A stretch of 64,000 bases of DNA, taken from Rosenbergiella metrosideri. GTDB lineage: Bacteria > Pseudomonadota > Gammaproteobacteria > Enterobacterales > Enterobacteriaceae. The stretch is taken from NCBI RefSeq assembly GCF_022602565.1, contig NZ_JALBCV010000012.1, positions 20,092-84,091 on the forward strand, written 5' to 3'. Position numbers and translations under genes: made by a program. A model generated the notes under the pieces. That model searched no databases and had not been told where the DNA came from. It saw only the letters and a program-made list of their open reading frames with translations. Below, piece after piece: positions 20,693 to 29,922 of this stretch. The first letter of the stretch is position 1. Every line of letters starts with the position of its first letter.

Positions 20693-21918
20693 TACTCAGC
20701 CTTGTTTTCTGCCGACTGTGTCGCTTTTGCATCGGCCACCGTGACCTTACTTCCGGTCGTTAGTCGGTCAATGCCATCAGAGACTAATCTATCGCCAGGT
20801 TTCACTCCAGACAGAATGACTTGCTGGTCATCACCAAATAGCGGCCCGGTCTTCACGGCTTGGCGCACCACGGTATTATCCGGTTTGATAATAAACACGA
20901 AGCTACCATCACTACTTAGCTGAATCGCTTGAGTCGACACCACCGTTGCCTGTTTTAATAGGTCGATTTGCAGGCGTAAGTTGACAAACTGATTGGCGAA
21001 TAGCGCCTCATTTTGGTTTGCAAACATCGCTTTCAGCGCGACGCTCCCCGTACTGGTATCGATGGTATTGCTAATAAAGCGAACCTCACCCTGTGCCAAC
21101 ACCGTCGAACCGTCTTGATCGAGTGCTGTTGCCGGTAAGGCTTGGCCCTGATGTAACTTGCTGGCGAGTTGTCCCACATAGCTTTGTGGCACGCTAAAGG
21201 TGACCGCTGCCGGTTGCATCTGGGTAATGGTGACAATGCCGGTGGTATCGCCACTCTGCACTAAGTTACCCGCATCGACCAGACGCAAGCCAACCCTTCC
21301 GGTGACTGGCGCGGTGATCCGTGCATAACTAATACTCACCTTCGCATTGTTAATCTGAGCGATATCTTGCTGCACGGTACCGCGGTACTGGCCAACCGTC
21401 GCAATCTGGCTTTCCAAATCTTGCTTAGAGAGGGAGTCCTGAGCGTAAAGCTTACGGTAACGCGCTAAGGTTAACTCGGCGTTCTTGAGCAGCGCTTGGT
21501 TCTCTGCTAAGGCGCCTTGGTACTGTGCTAAGGTGGCTTGATAATCGCGGTCATCGATCTGCGCCAATAACTGCCCGGCAGTCACCTTTTGCCCCTCGGT
21601 GAAGAGCACCTTATCCAGTTGACCGGTGATGCGGCTGGTAACCGTTACGCTGGCATTAGGAATAACGGTGCCCGGTGCCGACACATAGACCGGGACATCG
21701 GCTTGCTGGGCATTTACCGCGTGAACAATAGTGGCTGCCCCCGCGCCCATGCCCGGCCCCATCCCATGTCTTCCCGCTTGCGGCCCTCCTGCAGAAGAAG
21801 ATGAAGAGTGCGTAAAGAACAGACGCCAAGCAATCACTGCCAGCACAATAATAATAACAATAATGGCCAGTTTTTTGAGCCAAGCGCGACGCGCCGGTCG
21901 CTGAGAAGTATTGGTCAT
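20692..21918 (-). CDS. mdtA: RND efflux periplasmic adaptor MdtA
   Basis: A 408-aa membrane-fusion protein linking the MdtBC pump to the outer-membrane channel. An N-terminal anchor helix (about residues 16-35) is followed by a Gly/Met-rich linker. The barrel-sandwich half reads [30 protein letters not shown], quoted here only for position at about residues 82-112, and an alpha-hairpin covers about 125-190. The central [20 protein letters not shown] block is diagnostic. It is the first gene of the operon, with about 200 bp before it that should hold the promoter; no BaeR box was recognised and baeSR are not beside it. Confidence 0.95.
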   Translation of the reverse strand: MTNTSQRPARRAWLKKLAIIVIIIVLAVIAWRLFFTHSSSSSAGGPQAGRHGMGPGMGAGAATIVHAVNAQQADVPVYVSAPGTVIPNASVTVTSRITGQLDKVLFTEGQKVTAGQLLAQIDDRDYQATLAQYQGALAENQALLKNAELTLARYRKLYAQDSLSKQDLESQIATVGQYRGTVQQDIAQINNAKVSISYARITAPVTGRVGLRLVDAGNLVQSGDTTGIVTITQMQPAAVTFSVPQSYVGQLASKLHQGQALPATALDQDGSTVLAQGEVRFISNTIDTSTGSVALKAMFANQNEALFANQFVNLRLQIDLLKQATVVSTQAIQLSSDGSFVFIIKPDNTVVRQAVKTGPLFGDDQQVILSGVKPGDRLVSDGIDRLTTGSKVTVADAKATQSAENKAE

Positions 21919-22078
21919 GGTTCTTCTTAATCATCAGGAGACACAAACAACCTTCTGTCGCGCAGCGGCCAACAGGGAGGTCAAAGTAGCTTTCATTATT
22001 AGCAAGCTGACGCTGAGTTGCCAGAATTAATTAGTAAGGAAGGCGTTAAAATATTTCTGCCAGCGTAAACTTCCTCCC

Positions 22079-22111
22079 GGAAAAAGAGAAGGACGGCCCA
22101 TTGACCGTCCT
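22079..22111 (-). terminator. Terminator after the penicillin-binding protein gene
   Basis: On the minus strand AGGACGG and CCGTCCT form a 7-bp stem with an 8-nt loop, followed by TCTCTTTTT. It lies 17 nt after the stop codon of the FtsI-like gene. Confidence 0.75.
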
Positions 22112-22127
22112 GTCTCTACCGAAAAGC

Positions 22128-23861
22128 TTAGTGTTGCGCTTGAGGATCTTGCGGGGTGTAGAGGGCATCGGGCGCGATGTTCATATGCTTCAATACTGGA
22201 CCAATAATATTGCCGAATACGGGTGCCGCAACACTTCCGCCGAAGTGGTCGCCTGCAGTGGGGTGGTTAATCATAATCACTAAGGCCACCACCGGATGAC
22301 TGGCGGGCGCAACCCCTGCGGTGTAGTTGATATAACCGCCGTCGTATTTACCGTTACTGCCCATTTTTTCGGCCGTACCGGTCTTGATCGCGAGGCGATA
22401 GCCGGGGACTGCGGCACGAACCCCTGAACCACCGGGTAAGGCATCACTCTCCATCATATGCACCACGCTGCGCACCACGTCCTCATCTGCCACGCGGGTG
22501 CCGACAACTGGCGGCGTAACTTTAGTGATCGACAGTGGACGATAAAGCCCAAACGAGCCGAGTGTGGCGTATTCGCGTGCAATCTGTAGCGGGGTTACCC
22601 TTAAGCCGTAGCCGAACGAGAACGTAGCCCGCTCAATATCTGCCCAGCGTTGACGATGCAGTGGGAAGTAGCCCACGCTCTCTCCGGTCAATCCTAAGCC
22701 AGTCGAGCGACCAAGTCCGAAAGAGCGGTAAGTATTCACTAACACATCTGCTGGCATCGCGAGGGCGATATGCGAGACGCCGATATCACTCGATTTTTGT
22801 AAGATGCCGGTCATGGTTAGGCGTGGCCAGTGGCCGACATCGCGAATTAAGTGGCCATTAACGGTGTAAGGCGTGGTATCGATAACTGAATCAGGACGGA
22901 CCAAATGACGTTGTAACCCTTCCATAACGACTAAGGGTTTGACGGTCGACCCCGGTTCAAAACTGTCGTTAATCGCCACGTTACGCATCTGTGCGGCATT
23001 CGCCCCTTCATAATTATTGGGGTTATAGGAAGGATAAGAGGCCATTCCTAACACTTCGCCGGTATCGACACGGACCATCACTGCTGCGCCAGAGTCCGCC
23101 TTATTTAATTCGACACCATCACGTAATTTCGAATACATGGTATATTGAATAAATTTATCAATACTCAATTGCACTGTCGGCGGCTGGGTTGGCGGCTGAT
23201 AGCTGAGCATGGAGATAATATTCCCGTGACGGTCTTGGCGGTATTTCTCTTTGCCCGGTACCCCTTGTAACAGGGTATCGAAACTGTGCTCTAATCCATT
23301 CAGGCCTTTGTTGTCGGCACCGACAATACCAATCAGCGGTGCGGCGGCCTCGGCCATCGGGTAATAACGGCTATCGTCATAGACCGAGGTTAAGCCTTGC
23401 AAATGCAAGCTAGAGATATCTTTCGCGATGCCCAGTTCAACTTTACGCCCCAGATAGAGGAAACGTTTTTTGGCATTAGCCATGATCAGGTTAGCCAACT
23501 GCTCTGGACGCATATTTAAGGCGTTAGCCAGATAGGCCCATTTTGGGCTGTAAAAATTAGGGTTTGCTTCGAGGATTTTTAACGGATCAGCGATGATATC
23601 GCGGGACGGGACGCTCAAGGCAACGGTTTCACCGTTGCGGTCTAATAAGGTTCCGCGATTGGTGGGTAAGGTCACTGTGCGCAGGGAACGTTGATCAGCC
23701 TCGTGCTCCAGCATCGGTTGGTCGACCAGCTGCAGATCGCCGACGCGCAACAGTAACAATCCTAAGCAGGCCACGACCCCGAGGCAGACCAGACGAAATC
23801 GAAATGTGTTAAACGGCGATTTAGCTGAGTCTTTTCCTGTTTTCTTTTTCATCCGGGGCAT
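22128..23861 (-). CDS. FtsI-like penicillin-binding protein (PBP3 paralogue)
   Basis: A class B penicillin-binding protein of 577 aa, a transpeptidase that cross-links septal-type peptidoglycan. It has a short cytoplasmic tail, one anchor helix (about 22-40), a PBP-dimer domain with RGTLLDRNGE, and the transpeptidase domain with SxxK S305-TVK308 and KTGT at 493-496. The middle motif reads SSD (357-359) where E. coli FtsI has SSN. Its position by the mdt operon, far from the mra/dcw cluster, marks it as a second copy like the PBP3 paralogue of Salmonella rather than ftsI itself. Whether translation starts at residue 1 or at M4 is unclear. Confidence 0.88.
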   Translation of the reverse strand: MPRMKKKTGKDSAKSPFNTFRFRLVCLGVVACLGLLLLRVGDLQLVDQPMLEHEADQRSLRTVTLPTNRGTLLDRNGETVALSVPSRDIIADPLKILEANPNFYSPKWAYLANALNMRPEQLANLIMANAKKRFLYLGRKVELGIAKDISSLHLQGLTSVYDDSRYYPMAEAAAPLIGIVGADNKGLNGLEHSFDTLLQGVPGKEKYRQDRHGNIISMLSYQPPTQPPTVQLSIDKFIQYTMYSKLRDGVELNKADSGAAVMVRVDTGEVLGMASYPSYNPNNYEGANAAQMRNVAINDSFEPGSTVKPLVVMEGLQRHLVRPDSVIDTTPYTVNGHLIRDVGHWPRLTMTGILQKSSDIGVSHIALAMPADVLVNTYRSFGLGRSTGLGLTGESVGYFPLHRQRWADIERATFSFGYGLRVTPLQIAREYATLGSFGLYRPLSITKVTPPVVGTRVADEDVVRSVVHMMESDALPGGSGVRAAVPGYRLAIKTGTAEKMGSNGKYDGGYINYTAGVAPASHPVVALVIMINHPTAGDHFGGSVAAPVFGNIIGPVLKHMNIAPDALYTPQDPQAQH

Positions 23862-24013
23862 AGCAGTCCGATAGGTTTAAAGTAAAGATAAATTTATCGG
23901 TAGTTTACCTCAAAAAGCCGTTATTCGGTCTGAAAACTGTGTTTCAGTTCGTAATTGAACCTAGTAGCAACTAGTAAAGCAATGAAAAATAAAGATTAAG
24001 GGGTTTTTTAGAG

Positions 24014-24085
24014 AAAAAAAAACCTGCGCGGACGCGCAGGCTGGTGTAACCCATGGATAGATGTTCACCGATTAATACCTCTGGG
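24014..24085 (-). ncRNA. omrA: OmrA/OmrB-family small regulatory RNA
   Basis: The minus strand begins with CCCAGAGGTATTAATCGGTG, nearly the conserved 5' seed of enterobacterial OmrA and OmrB. It ends with ACACCAGCCTGCGCGTCCGC-type sequence, a CCTGCGCG/CGCGCAGG terminator stem and eight T, again as in OmrA/B. It lies next to galR, exactly where E. coli keeps omrA-omrB between aas and galR. Only one copy is seen. OmrA/B are OmpR-activated, Hfq-dependent repressors of outer-membrane proteins and csgD; a possible -10 (TAAAGT) precedes the predicted start. The transcript would be about 72 nt, shorter than the E. coli RNAs. Confidence 0.9.
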
Positions 24086-24271
24086 AGAGTTACTTTACTG
24101 AAAACAGGTGAACGACAGCCAGCCTTAAAACGCAACAGAACCCGGCAAAATGTAACGAACATTTAGCATCGTAACGTCTTCACGCGAATTGCTCGAACTT
24201 TAGAACAAAACTGAGATCTGAGCGGCATTTATCGTGGTTACATCGTCCAGTGATTGACGTAACATAATGCG

Positions 24272-24287
24272 GTGTAAACGTTTACCC
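24272..24287. promoter_or_regulatory. GalR/GalS-type operator upstream of galR
   Basis: GTGTAAACGTTTACCC matches the gal operator pattern GTGTAANCGNTTACAC at all but one fixed position and lies 13 bp before the galR start, which suggests autoregulation. Confidence 0.75.
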
Positions 24288-24300
24288 TGGAAGTTTTACT

Positions 24301-25308
24301 ATGGCTACTATTAAGGATGTCGCCCGATTGGCGGGGGTTTCCGTCGCAACGGTGTCGCGTGTCCTCAATCAATCTCCTAAAGCTAGTGCTCACTCACAAG
24401 AAGTCGTGGCGGAGGCGATGGCACAGCTAAATTATATTCCTAACGCAAATGCCCGCGCCCTCGCGCAGCAATCAACAGCGACCTTAGGCTTACTGGTCAA
24501 TGATGTCTCTGACCCCTTCTTCGGCGCAATGGTAAAGGCCGTGGACCAAGTCGCGATTCAGACCGGGAATTTTTTATTGATCGGTAACGGTTACCACCGC
24601 GCCTCACAGGAAAAATTAGCCATCGAACAGCTGATCCGCCATCAGTGCCAAAGTCTAGTCGTTCACGCCAAGATGATCAGTGATGAAGCGTTGCAAACCC
24701 TGATGCGTCAAGTTCCGGGGATGGTCGTCAATAATCGCGTAGTGAAGGGGTTTGAGTCGCGTTGTATTGCCCTCGACAATCGTTATGGGAGCTGGCTGGC
24801 AACCCGTCACTTGATCAGTCAGGGCCACCAAAAAATCGCCTATATCTGCTCTAGTCACGCGATTTCTGACGCGAAAGAGCGCCTTGCCGGCTATCATGAT
24901 GCGCTGCGTGATCATGGATTGACCTCACAGAGCGAGTTTATCGCTTATGGTGAACCGGATGAGAATGGCGGTGAGCAAGCGATGGTGTCACTGTTGGCAC
25001 AGGGCCGACACTTTACGGCGATCGCCTGCTACAACGATTCGATGGCAGCCGGTGCACTGGCCGCCCTTACCGATAATGGCTTAAAAGTGCCAGAACAGAT
25101 CTCGATGATTGGTTTCGATGATGTCCACGTCTCTCGCTATGTGCGCCCACGTTTGACGACCGTTCGTTACCCTGTGGTCGCAATGGCTCAGCAGGCGGCA
25201 CACTTAGCGTTAGCCTTAGGTAACGGGTTAGCGCCACCCCCTGTGACGCATCTTTTCCAACCCACCTTAGTTATTCGCCATTCGGTGGCACGCTTAGAAG
25301 AACTGTGA
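24301..25308 (+). CDS. galR: Galactose repressor GalR (LacI family)
   Basis: A 335-aa LacI-family repressor. The N-terminal helix-turn-helix ATIKDVARLAGVSVATVSRV and hinge (about residues 1-60) are followed by a periplasmic-binding-protein-like ligand domain. In E. coli GalR binds galactose and controls gal, mgl and galP genes. The gene order omr-galR-lysA-lysR is the E. coli order, which supports the name over the paralogue GalS. An operator-like palindrome sits in its own leader. It converges on lysA with 10 bp between stops. Confidence 0.94.
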   Translation: MATIKDVARLAGVSVATVSRVLNQSPKASAHSQEVVAEAMAQLNYIPNANARALAQQSTATLGLLVNDVSDPFFGAMVKAVDQVAIQTGNFLLIGNGYHRASQEKLAIEQLIRHQCQSLVVHAKMISDEALQTLMRQVPGMVVNNRVVKGFESRCIALDNRYGSWLATRHLISQGHQKIAYICSSHAISDAKERLAGYHDALRDHGLTSQSEFIAYGEPDENGGEQAMVSLLAQGRHFTAIACYNDSMAAGALAALTDNGLKVPEQISMIGFDDVHVSRYVRPRLTTVRYPVVAMAQQAAHLALALGNGLAPPPVTHLFQPTLVIRHSVARLEEL

Positions 25309-25318
25309 TCGACACCGC

Positions 25319-26590
25319 TTAGCAGTGAAGAGGCTGGGCTCTCTCAAGCGCGAGTAGCTCATCCAGCGTTTGCCGACGACGGATCTCAGTCACTCGGCCT
25401 TGATCCAGTAAGACTTCTGGGATTAACGGGCGGCTGTTGTAGTTCGATGACATCGAGGCCCCATAAGCGCCGGTATCGTGAAAGACCAAATAATCTCCGA
25501 CCTGAGTGTGTGGCAGGTCACGCGGTTCAACTTCTCCGCCCGCTAGCTGAGTAAACACGTCCCCTGATTCGCAGAGCGGTCCCGCCACCAGCGTCTGTTG
25601 CTGAGGCCGCACGCTGGCATCACTGCCGTCTGCAGGCATCACCGATATATGATGGTAACTGCCGTACATCGCCGGGCGCATAAGATCGCTAAATCCCGCA
25701 TCGACTAAGGTGAAATGACGGTTGCCCATCCATTTGGTGCCTCGCACCTCGCTGACCAAAACGCCCGATTGGGCGACCAGGAAGCGCCCAGGCTCGATCT
25801 CGAGGGTCACTTTGTGGCCGAGATGGCTGGCAATACGCTGACGGGCCTGATCCCATAATGAGAAGTAATGGGCAGGGTCGATCTCTTGATCGTCAAAGGT
25901 GTAAGGCGTCGATAAACCGCCACCTGCCGAGATCGCCTGCAGATCGCAGCCGCTGCCTAGCACTTGCTCGACCATCGCATCACAGACCTGTTGCAGATGT
26001 TGATAATCCACTCCCGAGCCAATGTGCATATGTAAGCCTTCAAGCTGTAAACCTGCCTGCTGAATCACGGCTAGCGCATCGGGCAGTTGCTGGTACCAAA
26101 TACCGTGCTTGCTGTTTTCACCACCGGTATTGGTTTTCTGGCTATGCCCGTGTCCAAACCCCGGATTGATGCGTAACCAGACGCGATGTCCCGGCGAGCA
26201 CTCAGCCAGTTGCTTAAGCATATCAATAGAACCGGTATTGACCGTCACCTTAAGATCGACCACTTGTGTCAGACCTTCGCGATCAAGCAGGTCAGCGGTA
26301 AAGACGATATCATCACCTTGCGGCTGATAACCCGCCTGTAGCGCACGGGTCAATTCCCCTACCGATACCGAGTCGACCTTCACCCCTTCCTCGCGCATTA
26401 AGCGCAGGATATGTGTATTCGAGCACGATTTCTGCGCAAAACGAATCACATCAAACTGCCGTAGCTTGGCGATTTGTTGGCGAATGATTTGCGCATCATA
26501 GGCCCAGAATGGCCCTTGATAATGCTGAGCTAAAGCCAGCAGTTGCGTCTGGTGTAAGGCGGTTGCAGGGTCAGTAATCGGGGTAGGCAT
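25319..26590 (-). CDS. lysA: Diaminopimelate decarboxylase
   Basis: LysA removes CO2 from meso-diaminopimelate to give lysine, the last step of the pathway, using PLP. The start at 26590 is preferred: AAGGAG lies 6 nt upstream, whereas the upstream ATG at 26608 has none. That gives 423 aa. The PLP lysine lies in VIRFAQKSCSNTHIL, the glycine-rich phosphate site in SAGGGLSTPY, EPGRFLVAQ is typical, and the catalytic cysteine sits in GPLCESGDVF. It is divergent from its activator lysR. Confidence 0.97.
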   Translation of the reverse strand: MPTPITDPATALHQTQLLALAQHYQGPFWAYDAQIIRQQIAKLRQFDVIRFAQKSCSNTHILRLMREEGVKVDSVSVGELTRALQAGYQPQGDDIVFTADLLDREGLTQVVDLKVTVNTGSIDMLKQLAECSPGHRVWLRINPGFGHGHSQKTNTGGENSKHGIWYQQLPDALAVIQQAGLQLEGLHMHIGSGVDYQHLQQVCDAMVEQVLGSGCDLQAISAGGGLSTPYTFDDQEIDPAHYFSLWDQARQRIASHLGHKVTLEIEPGRFLVAQSGVLVSEVRGTKWMGNRHFTLVDAGFSDLMRPAMYGSYHHISVMPADGSDASVRPQQQTLVAGPLCESGDVFTQLAGGEVEPRDLPHTQVGDYLVFHDTGAYGASMSSNYNSRPLIPEVLLDQGRVTEIRRRQTLDELLALERAQPLHC

Positions 26591-26699
26591 TCTATTCTCC
26601 TTAAGCAAGGCTCTCAGTAAGCCACACTCTTTCCATATTGAAAAATATCATTTAATCGATACTCTATTCATTTCTGATATAGTGATAACGAGAAGTGTG

Positions 26700-27620
26700 A
26701 TGACCCCATTAAGCTGGCGACAAATCGAAATCTTTCATGCGGTGATGACCCAAGGCACCTTGACCAGCGCGGCCGCGCTGCTGCGTACCTCTCAGCCGAC
26801 ATTAAGCCGAGAGCTAGCACGCCTCGAGCAACAGCTCACCGTGCCGTTGTTTCGACGTAGCCAAGGACGTCTACACCCCACTCAGCAAGGATTCCGATTA
26901 TTTGAAGAAGTGCAGCGCAGTTGGTACGGCCGTCAGCGCATTCAAGAAACGGCTGCTGGTCTGGCGCAGTTTGAACAATCGGAAATGACCATCGCTTGCT
27001 TACCCGCATTCTCACAATCTCTGCTGCCCCATGCCTGCGCTGACTATTTACGCGACTACCCCGGCGCGAGTATGACTATTACTCCGCAAGAGTCACCTTT
27101 ACTCGAAGAGTGGTTAACGGCACAACGTTTCGATCTTGGCCTCACCGAGACGCAATCGGTGCCTGAAGGCTGCGAGATTGATCATTTACTGACGGTCGAT
27201 GAAGTCTGTGTACTGCCCAGCGATCATCCTTTAGCCTCACGTAACCTGCTTAATCCCAACGATTTTTGCGAGCTGCCTTTTATTAGTCTGTCGCGAACCG
27301 ATAGCTACCGACAACTGCTCGACCAACTGTTTCAAGCAGAAGGCGTAACACGCCGTCTTGCCCTCGAAACCCACAGTGCGGCCTCTGTCTGTGCCATGGT
27401 AGGACAAGGCTGCGGGATATCGATCATTAATCCGCTGACCGCCATCGATTACTTGCCCCATAACGTGGTGATGCGCCGATTCAGTGTTTCGGTGCCCTTT
27501 ACCGTCAGTGTTGTGACCCCCCGTCATCGTCCTGACTCAGCCGCCCGCAATATGTTTAGCCACTATTTACGAATGACGAGCGCCAACTTACAGCAGCGTA
27601 TCGAGCAAGCGCTCACTTAA
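26700..27620 (+). CDS. lysR: LysR, activator of lysA
   Basis: The founding member of the LysR family: it activates lysA when diaminopimelate is present and lysine is low. ATG at 26700 follows GAGAAG and gives 306 aa beginning MTPLSWRQIEIFHAV, the length and start style of E. coli LysR; a GTG at 26682 is possible. The winged helix-turn-helix covers about residues 5-65 with TSQPTLSRELARLEQQL, and the effector domain contains LLEEWLTAQRFDLGLTET. The 109-bp divergent gap to lysA should hold the shared binding site. Confidence 0.97.
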   Translation: MTPLSWRQIEIFHAVMTQGTLTSAAALLRTSQPTLSRELARLEQQLTVPLFRRSQGRLHPTQQGFRLFEEVQRSWYGRQRIQETAAGLAQFEQSEMTIACLPAFSQSLLPHACADYLRDYPGASMTITPQESPLLEEWLTAQRFDLGLTETQSVPEGCEIDHLLTVDEVCVLPSDHPLASRNLLNPNDFCELPFISLSRTDSYRQLLDQLFQAEGVTRRLALETHSAASVCAMVGQGCGISIINPLTAIDYLPHNVVMRRFSVSVPFTVSVVTPRHRPDSAARNMFSHYLRMTSANLQQRIEQALT

Positions 27621-27673
27621 TCATCCAATAAATTTGCAGCAAGAGGCTTGCACCGCGTGTCACGATCCCTTAT

Positions 27674-27688
27674 TGTTATATTATAACA
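27674..27688. promoter_or_regulatory. Zur box upstream of the zinc-free ribosomal protein genes
   Basis: TGTTATATTATAACA is a perfect 7-1-7 palindrome 18 bp before rpmE2 and matches the enterobacterial Zur consensus core (TGTTATANTATAACA). Zur with zinc would block transcription here. Confidence 0.9.
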
Positions 27689-27706
27689 TTACATTTAGGA
27701 GCGCTT

Positions 27707-27973
27707 ATGAAACCCTCTATTCATCCTGCTTATCGTCAAGTGGTGTTTCACGACTTAGGCGCCGATCACTATATGGTGATCGGATCAACGATCAAGACTG
27801 ACCGTGCGGTCGAATACCAAGGTGAAATTTACCCCTACGTCACCTTAGATGTCTCTGCTCACTCGCACCCTTTCTATACCGGTAAGCAGAAAGAGTTTGC
27901 CAAAGAAGGCAGTGCTGCACGCTTTGCACAACGCTTCGGCCGTTTTTTTGAACACACGAAAAAGGATAAATAA
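27707..27973 (+). CDS. rpmE2: 50S ribosomal protein L31 type B (zinc-independent, YkgM)
   Basis: An 88-aa L31 of the C-minus type: it begins [16 protein letters not shown] and has no cysteine, so it cannot bind the zinc carried by the housekeeping L31. Under zinc starvation it replaces the zinc form in ribosomes and frees the metal. A Zur box lies just upstream and rpmJ2 starts inside its stop codon. E. coli has the same pair as ykgM-ykgO, at another locus. Confidence 0.98.
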   Translation: MKPSIHPAYRQVVFHDLGADHYMVIGSTIKTDRAVEYQGEIYPYVTLDVSAHSHPFYTGKQKEFAKEGSAARFAQRFGRFFEHTKKDK

Positions 27974-28113
27974 TGAAAGTCCTCAGCTCACTGAAGTCGG
28001 CGAAGCAGCGCCACCCCGATTGCAAGATAGTCCGTCGTCATGGTCGCGTCTTTGTTATCTGTAAAAGTCACCCACGTTTTAAGGCCGTTCAGGGAACCAA
28101 GAAAAAACGCTAG
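27973..28113 (+). CDS. rpmJ2: 50S ribosomal protein L36 type B (YkgO)
   Basis: A 46-aa protein beginning [20 protein letters not shown] and ending AVQGTKKKR, the type B form of L36 that lacks the full zinc-binding set. It is the partner of L31B in the zinc-starvation ribosome. Its ATG overlaps the rpmE2 stop (TAATG), so translation is coupled. A strong hairpin terminator follows. Confidence 0.97.
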   Translation: MKVLSSLKSAKQRHPDCKIVRRHGRVFVICKSHPRFKAVQGTKKKR

Positions 28114-28121
28114 GTCTTGAT

Positions 28122-28157
28122 GTAAAAAAGCCAGAATATTCTGGCTTTGGTTTTGAG
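28122..28157. terminator. Bidirectional terminator after rpmJ2
   Basis: AAAGCCAGAAT and ATTCTGGCTTT form an uninterrupted 11-bp palindrome. T-rich sequence follows on the plus strand, and six T follow on the minus strand, so it can end both rpmE2-rpmJ2 and the convergent gene at 28191. Confidence 0.85.
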
Positions 28158-28190
28158 ATAGGAATATTAAGCGTTAGCGGAACAAATAGA

Positions 28191-28685
28191 CTACCGACAA
28201 AAAACAATATTAATCCGTTTGGAAAGCAAAAAGTAAGGGATCCATATGACTACCCCTAAAAGCCCATTCACTAATATCTTTACATCCTCCTTTTCATAGT
28301 GAGCGTTATCAACGGCAACATGAAGAACAGTAAAATATAACGCACTGATCATCCCTATCAGATAGAAAATTATCATGACTTTTCGAGTGTTTTTCTTGCG
28401 TCTAAAAAAGGATAGGGATGCATAAAGAGGGGTAAGGAAATCAGCGATCAGGAACGCAACTGCCGCCATGACGTCAAAAGACACGAAACTCATTTCATCG
28501 AAATGATCAATCACAATCATAGTGAAACTGTAAAGTTCCTGTGCACTACGAACAATTGCGAGAATAAGCCCTATGGCAGGAAGATACAGCAGTCCATTAA
28601 TTTTTCTTAACTCTATATTTTCACAGGCATTACAGAGTCCAGACTCTTTATTTGCGTAGAATCTCTTACATTCTATACATTTCAT
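28191..28685 (-). CDS. DUF2569-like membrane protein with N-terminal zinc-ribbon motif
   Basis: A 164-aa protein with two CxxC pairs at its start (MKCIECKRFYANKESGLCNAC) and four predicted membrane helices. The GLLYLPAIGLILAIV segment resembles the DUF2569 family, whose function is unknown. Base composition is clearly more AT-rich than in the lysR-rpmJ2 side, as in the rest of the island down to cdiA. A short remnant resembling a CdiA-CT fragment lies upstream at about 28940-28970. An immunity role is possible by position but is only inference. Confidence 0.6.
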   Translation of the reverse strand: MKCIECKRFYANKESGLCNACENIELRKINGLLYLPAIGLILAIVRSAQELYSFTMIVIDHFDEMSFVSFDVMAAVAFLIADFLTPLYASLSFFRRKKNTRKVMIIFYLIGMISALYFTVLHVAVDNAHYEKEDVKILVNGLLGVVIWIPYFLLSKRINIVFCR

Positions 28686-29040
28686 TTCTTACTCCACTTT
28701 CGTCCATGATATGGAAATAAAATTTCACCGAGTAAATAGGGGGTTAAATTTTAATCCAAAAACTGACTATCTCTGAGCTACCTGAACCGATAACATTACA
28801 AGTAAATTCAGATATAGGTTAGTCAAAATATTTTTGCAACGTCATTAGCTTTTGAATTATTGAATAAACATCATATCGGAACCATTATTAAATACCGCAT
28901 CATCTACTATAGTTGAAGTGTTCTATCGAACACTATGTTTCGGATCCTCCAACCCAGTAATTCCTATCGTTATACAAACCCTTTAGCTAAATTATTATTT
29001 TAACCCCCTATATTAATAATATAAAAATATTATAAACATT
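28686..29040. other. AT-rich gap with a short CdiA-CT-like remnant
   Basis: No open gene is seen. On the minus strand about 28940-28970 reads GATAGGAATTACTGGGTTGG followed by AGG, which resembles the end of the decayed VENN fragment at 29923-30066 (GATCGGTGAATTACTGGGTC). It may be the last trace of another module. Confidence 0.4.
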
Positions 29041-29856
29041 TTATTCTGTAGATAGAATTAATCTGGTAAGACCTGCAGCTTCCTCTTCGGGGTATGAAAT
29101 TACTTTTTCCCACATAGTCTTAACCAATTCACACGCGATATTTTCTTTTCCTAAGCCTTTGAGAGGCTGTTCAAGAATATTTAAATCATCACCATATTTT
29201 ACATGTAAAAATCTAGCGACCAATTTAATATTTTCTTTAGCTTTATTTTTTTCCTTCTCGGTAATAACATGTCTATTTTTAGAATAGGATGACTTCATCA
29301 TCTCTATATCCGTTTCAACTCGTTTTTTTAAAAAATCTTGAGATAGATATTTAAGAGGGTTAATTCCTCCTTTCACTTCTGAGAATAAAAACTTGAAGCA
29401 CTTATCTGGATTAATTATTTGTATTTTTTCAATTTGCTCTATATTTAACCTCATTACCTCGACAACCCAAGGGTTGGTTGCGGACTGCATTCTTTGCTTG
29501 TTAATTTTTAACATCTCTATCTGGATAGCATCAATCATTTCTTGCTCTGAAAGATGTTGTTTGGCTATCGCTATCATCTTATTTTTCAGGTGAGTATAAG
29601 TTTGAGGTTCATATTCTTCTATTACTCGAAAATGTGGTGCTTTTTTGATTGCAGATTCGACACTTGTAATAATTTCACTTTTAGTTGAGCTTTTATTCAA
29701 AAGATAAGCACCAACATTCCAAAGAGCAATGGTTATTAACAATATAGTCCAGCCCTGAACTTTACTAATCCATCCTTTTTTCCTCAAGAATTCTACAATG
29801 ATACCAACCACTGCTGCGACACATCCCGATACTAATACCTGTGATAAATTCATCAT
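29041..29856 (-). CDS. Hypothetical membrane-anchored protein in the cdi island
   Basis: Not recognised. It has 271 aa. Two hydrophobic helices near the N-terminus (about 5-24 and 34-53) are followed by a long, charged, mostly helical soluble region rich in Lys, Glu and Ile. The start has AAGGA five bases before ATG. It begins 66 bp after the decayed VENN fragment and is AT-rich like its neighbours. By position it could be the orphan immunity gene or cargo of a lost CdiA-CT module, but no motif supports this. Confidence 0.6.
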   Translation of the reverse strand: MMNLSQVLVSGCVAAVVGIIVEFLRKKGWISKVQGWTILLITIALWNVGAYLLNKSSTKSEIITSVESAIKKAPHFRVIEEYEPQTYTHLKNKMIAIAKQHLSEQEMIDAIQIEMLKINKQRMQSATNPWVVEVMRLNIEQIEKIQIINPDKCFKFLFSEVKGGINPLKYLSQDFLKKRVETDIEMMKSSYSKNRHVITEKEKNKAKENIKLVARFLHVKYGDDLNILEQPLKGLGKENIACELVKTMWEKVISYPEEEAAGLTRLILSTE

Positions 29857-29922
29857 AAATTCCTTTTACGATCATATTCTATAAAACAATTAATATATTA
29901 AGATCTCTTTCTTATCTATATA

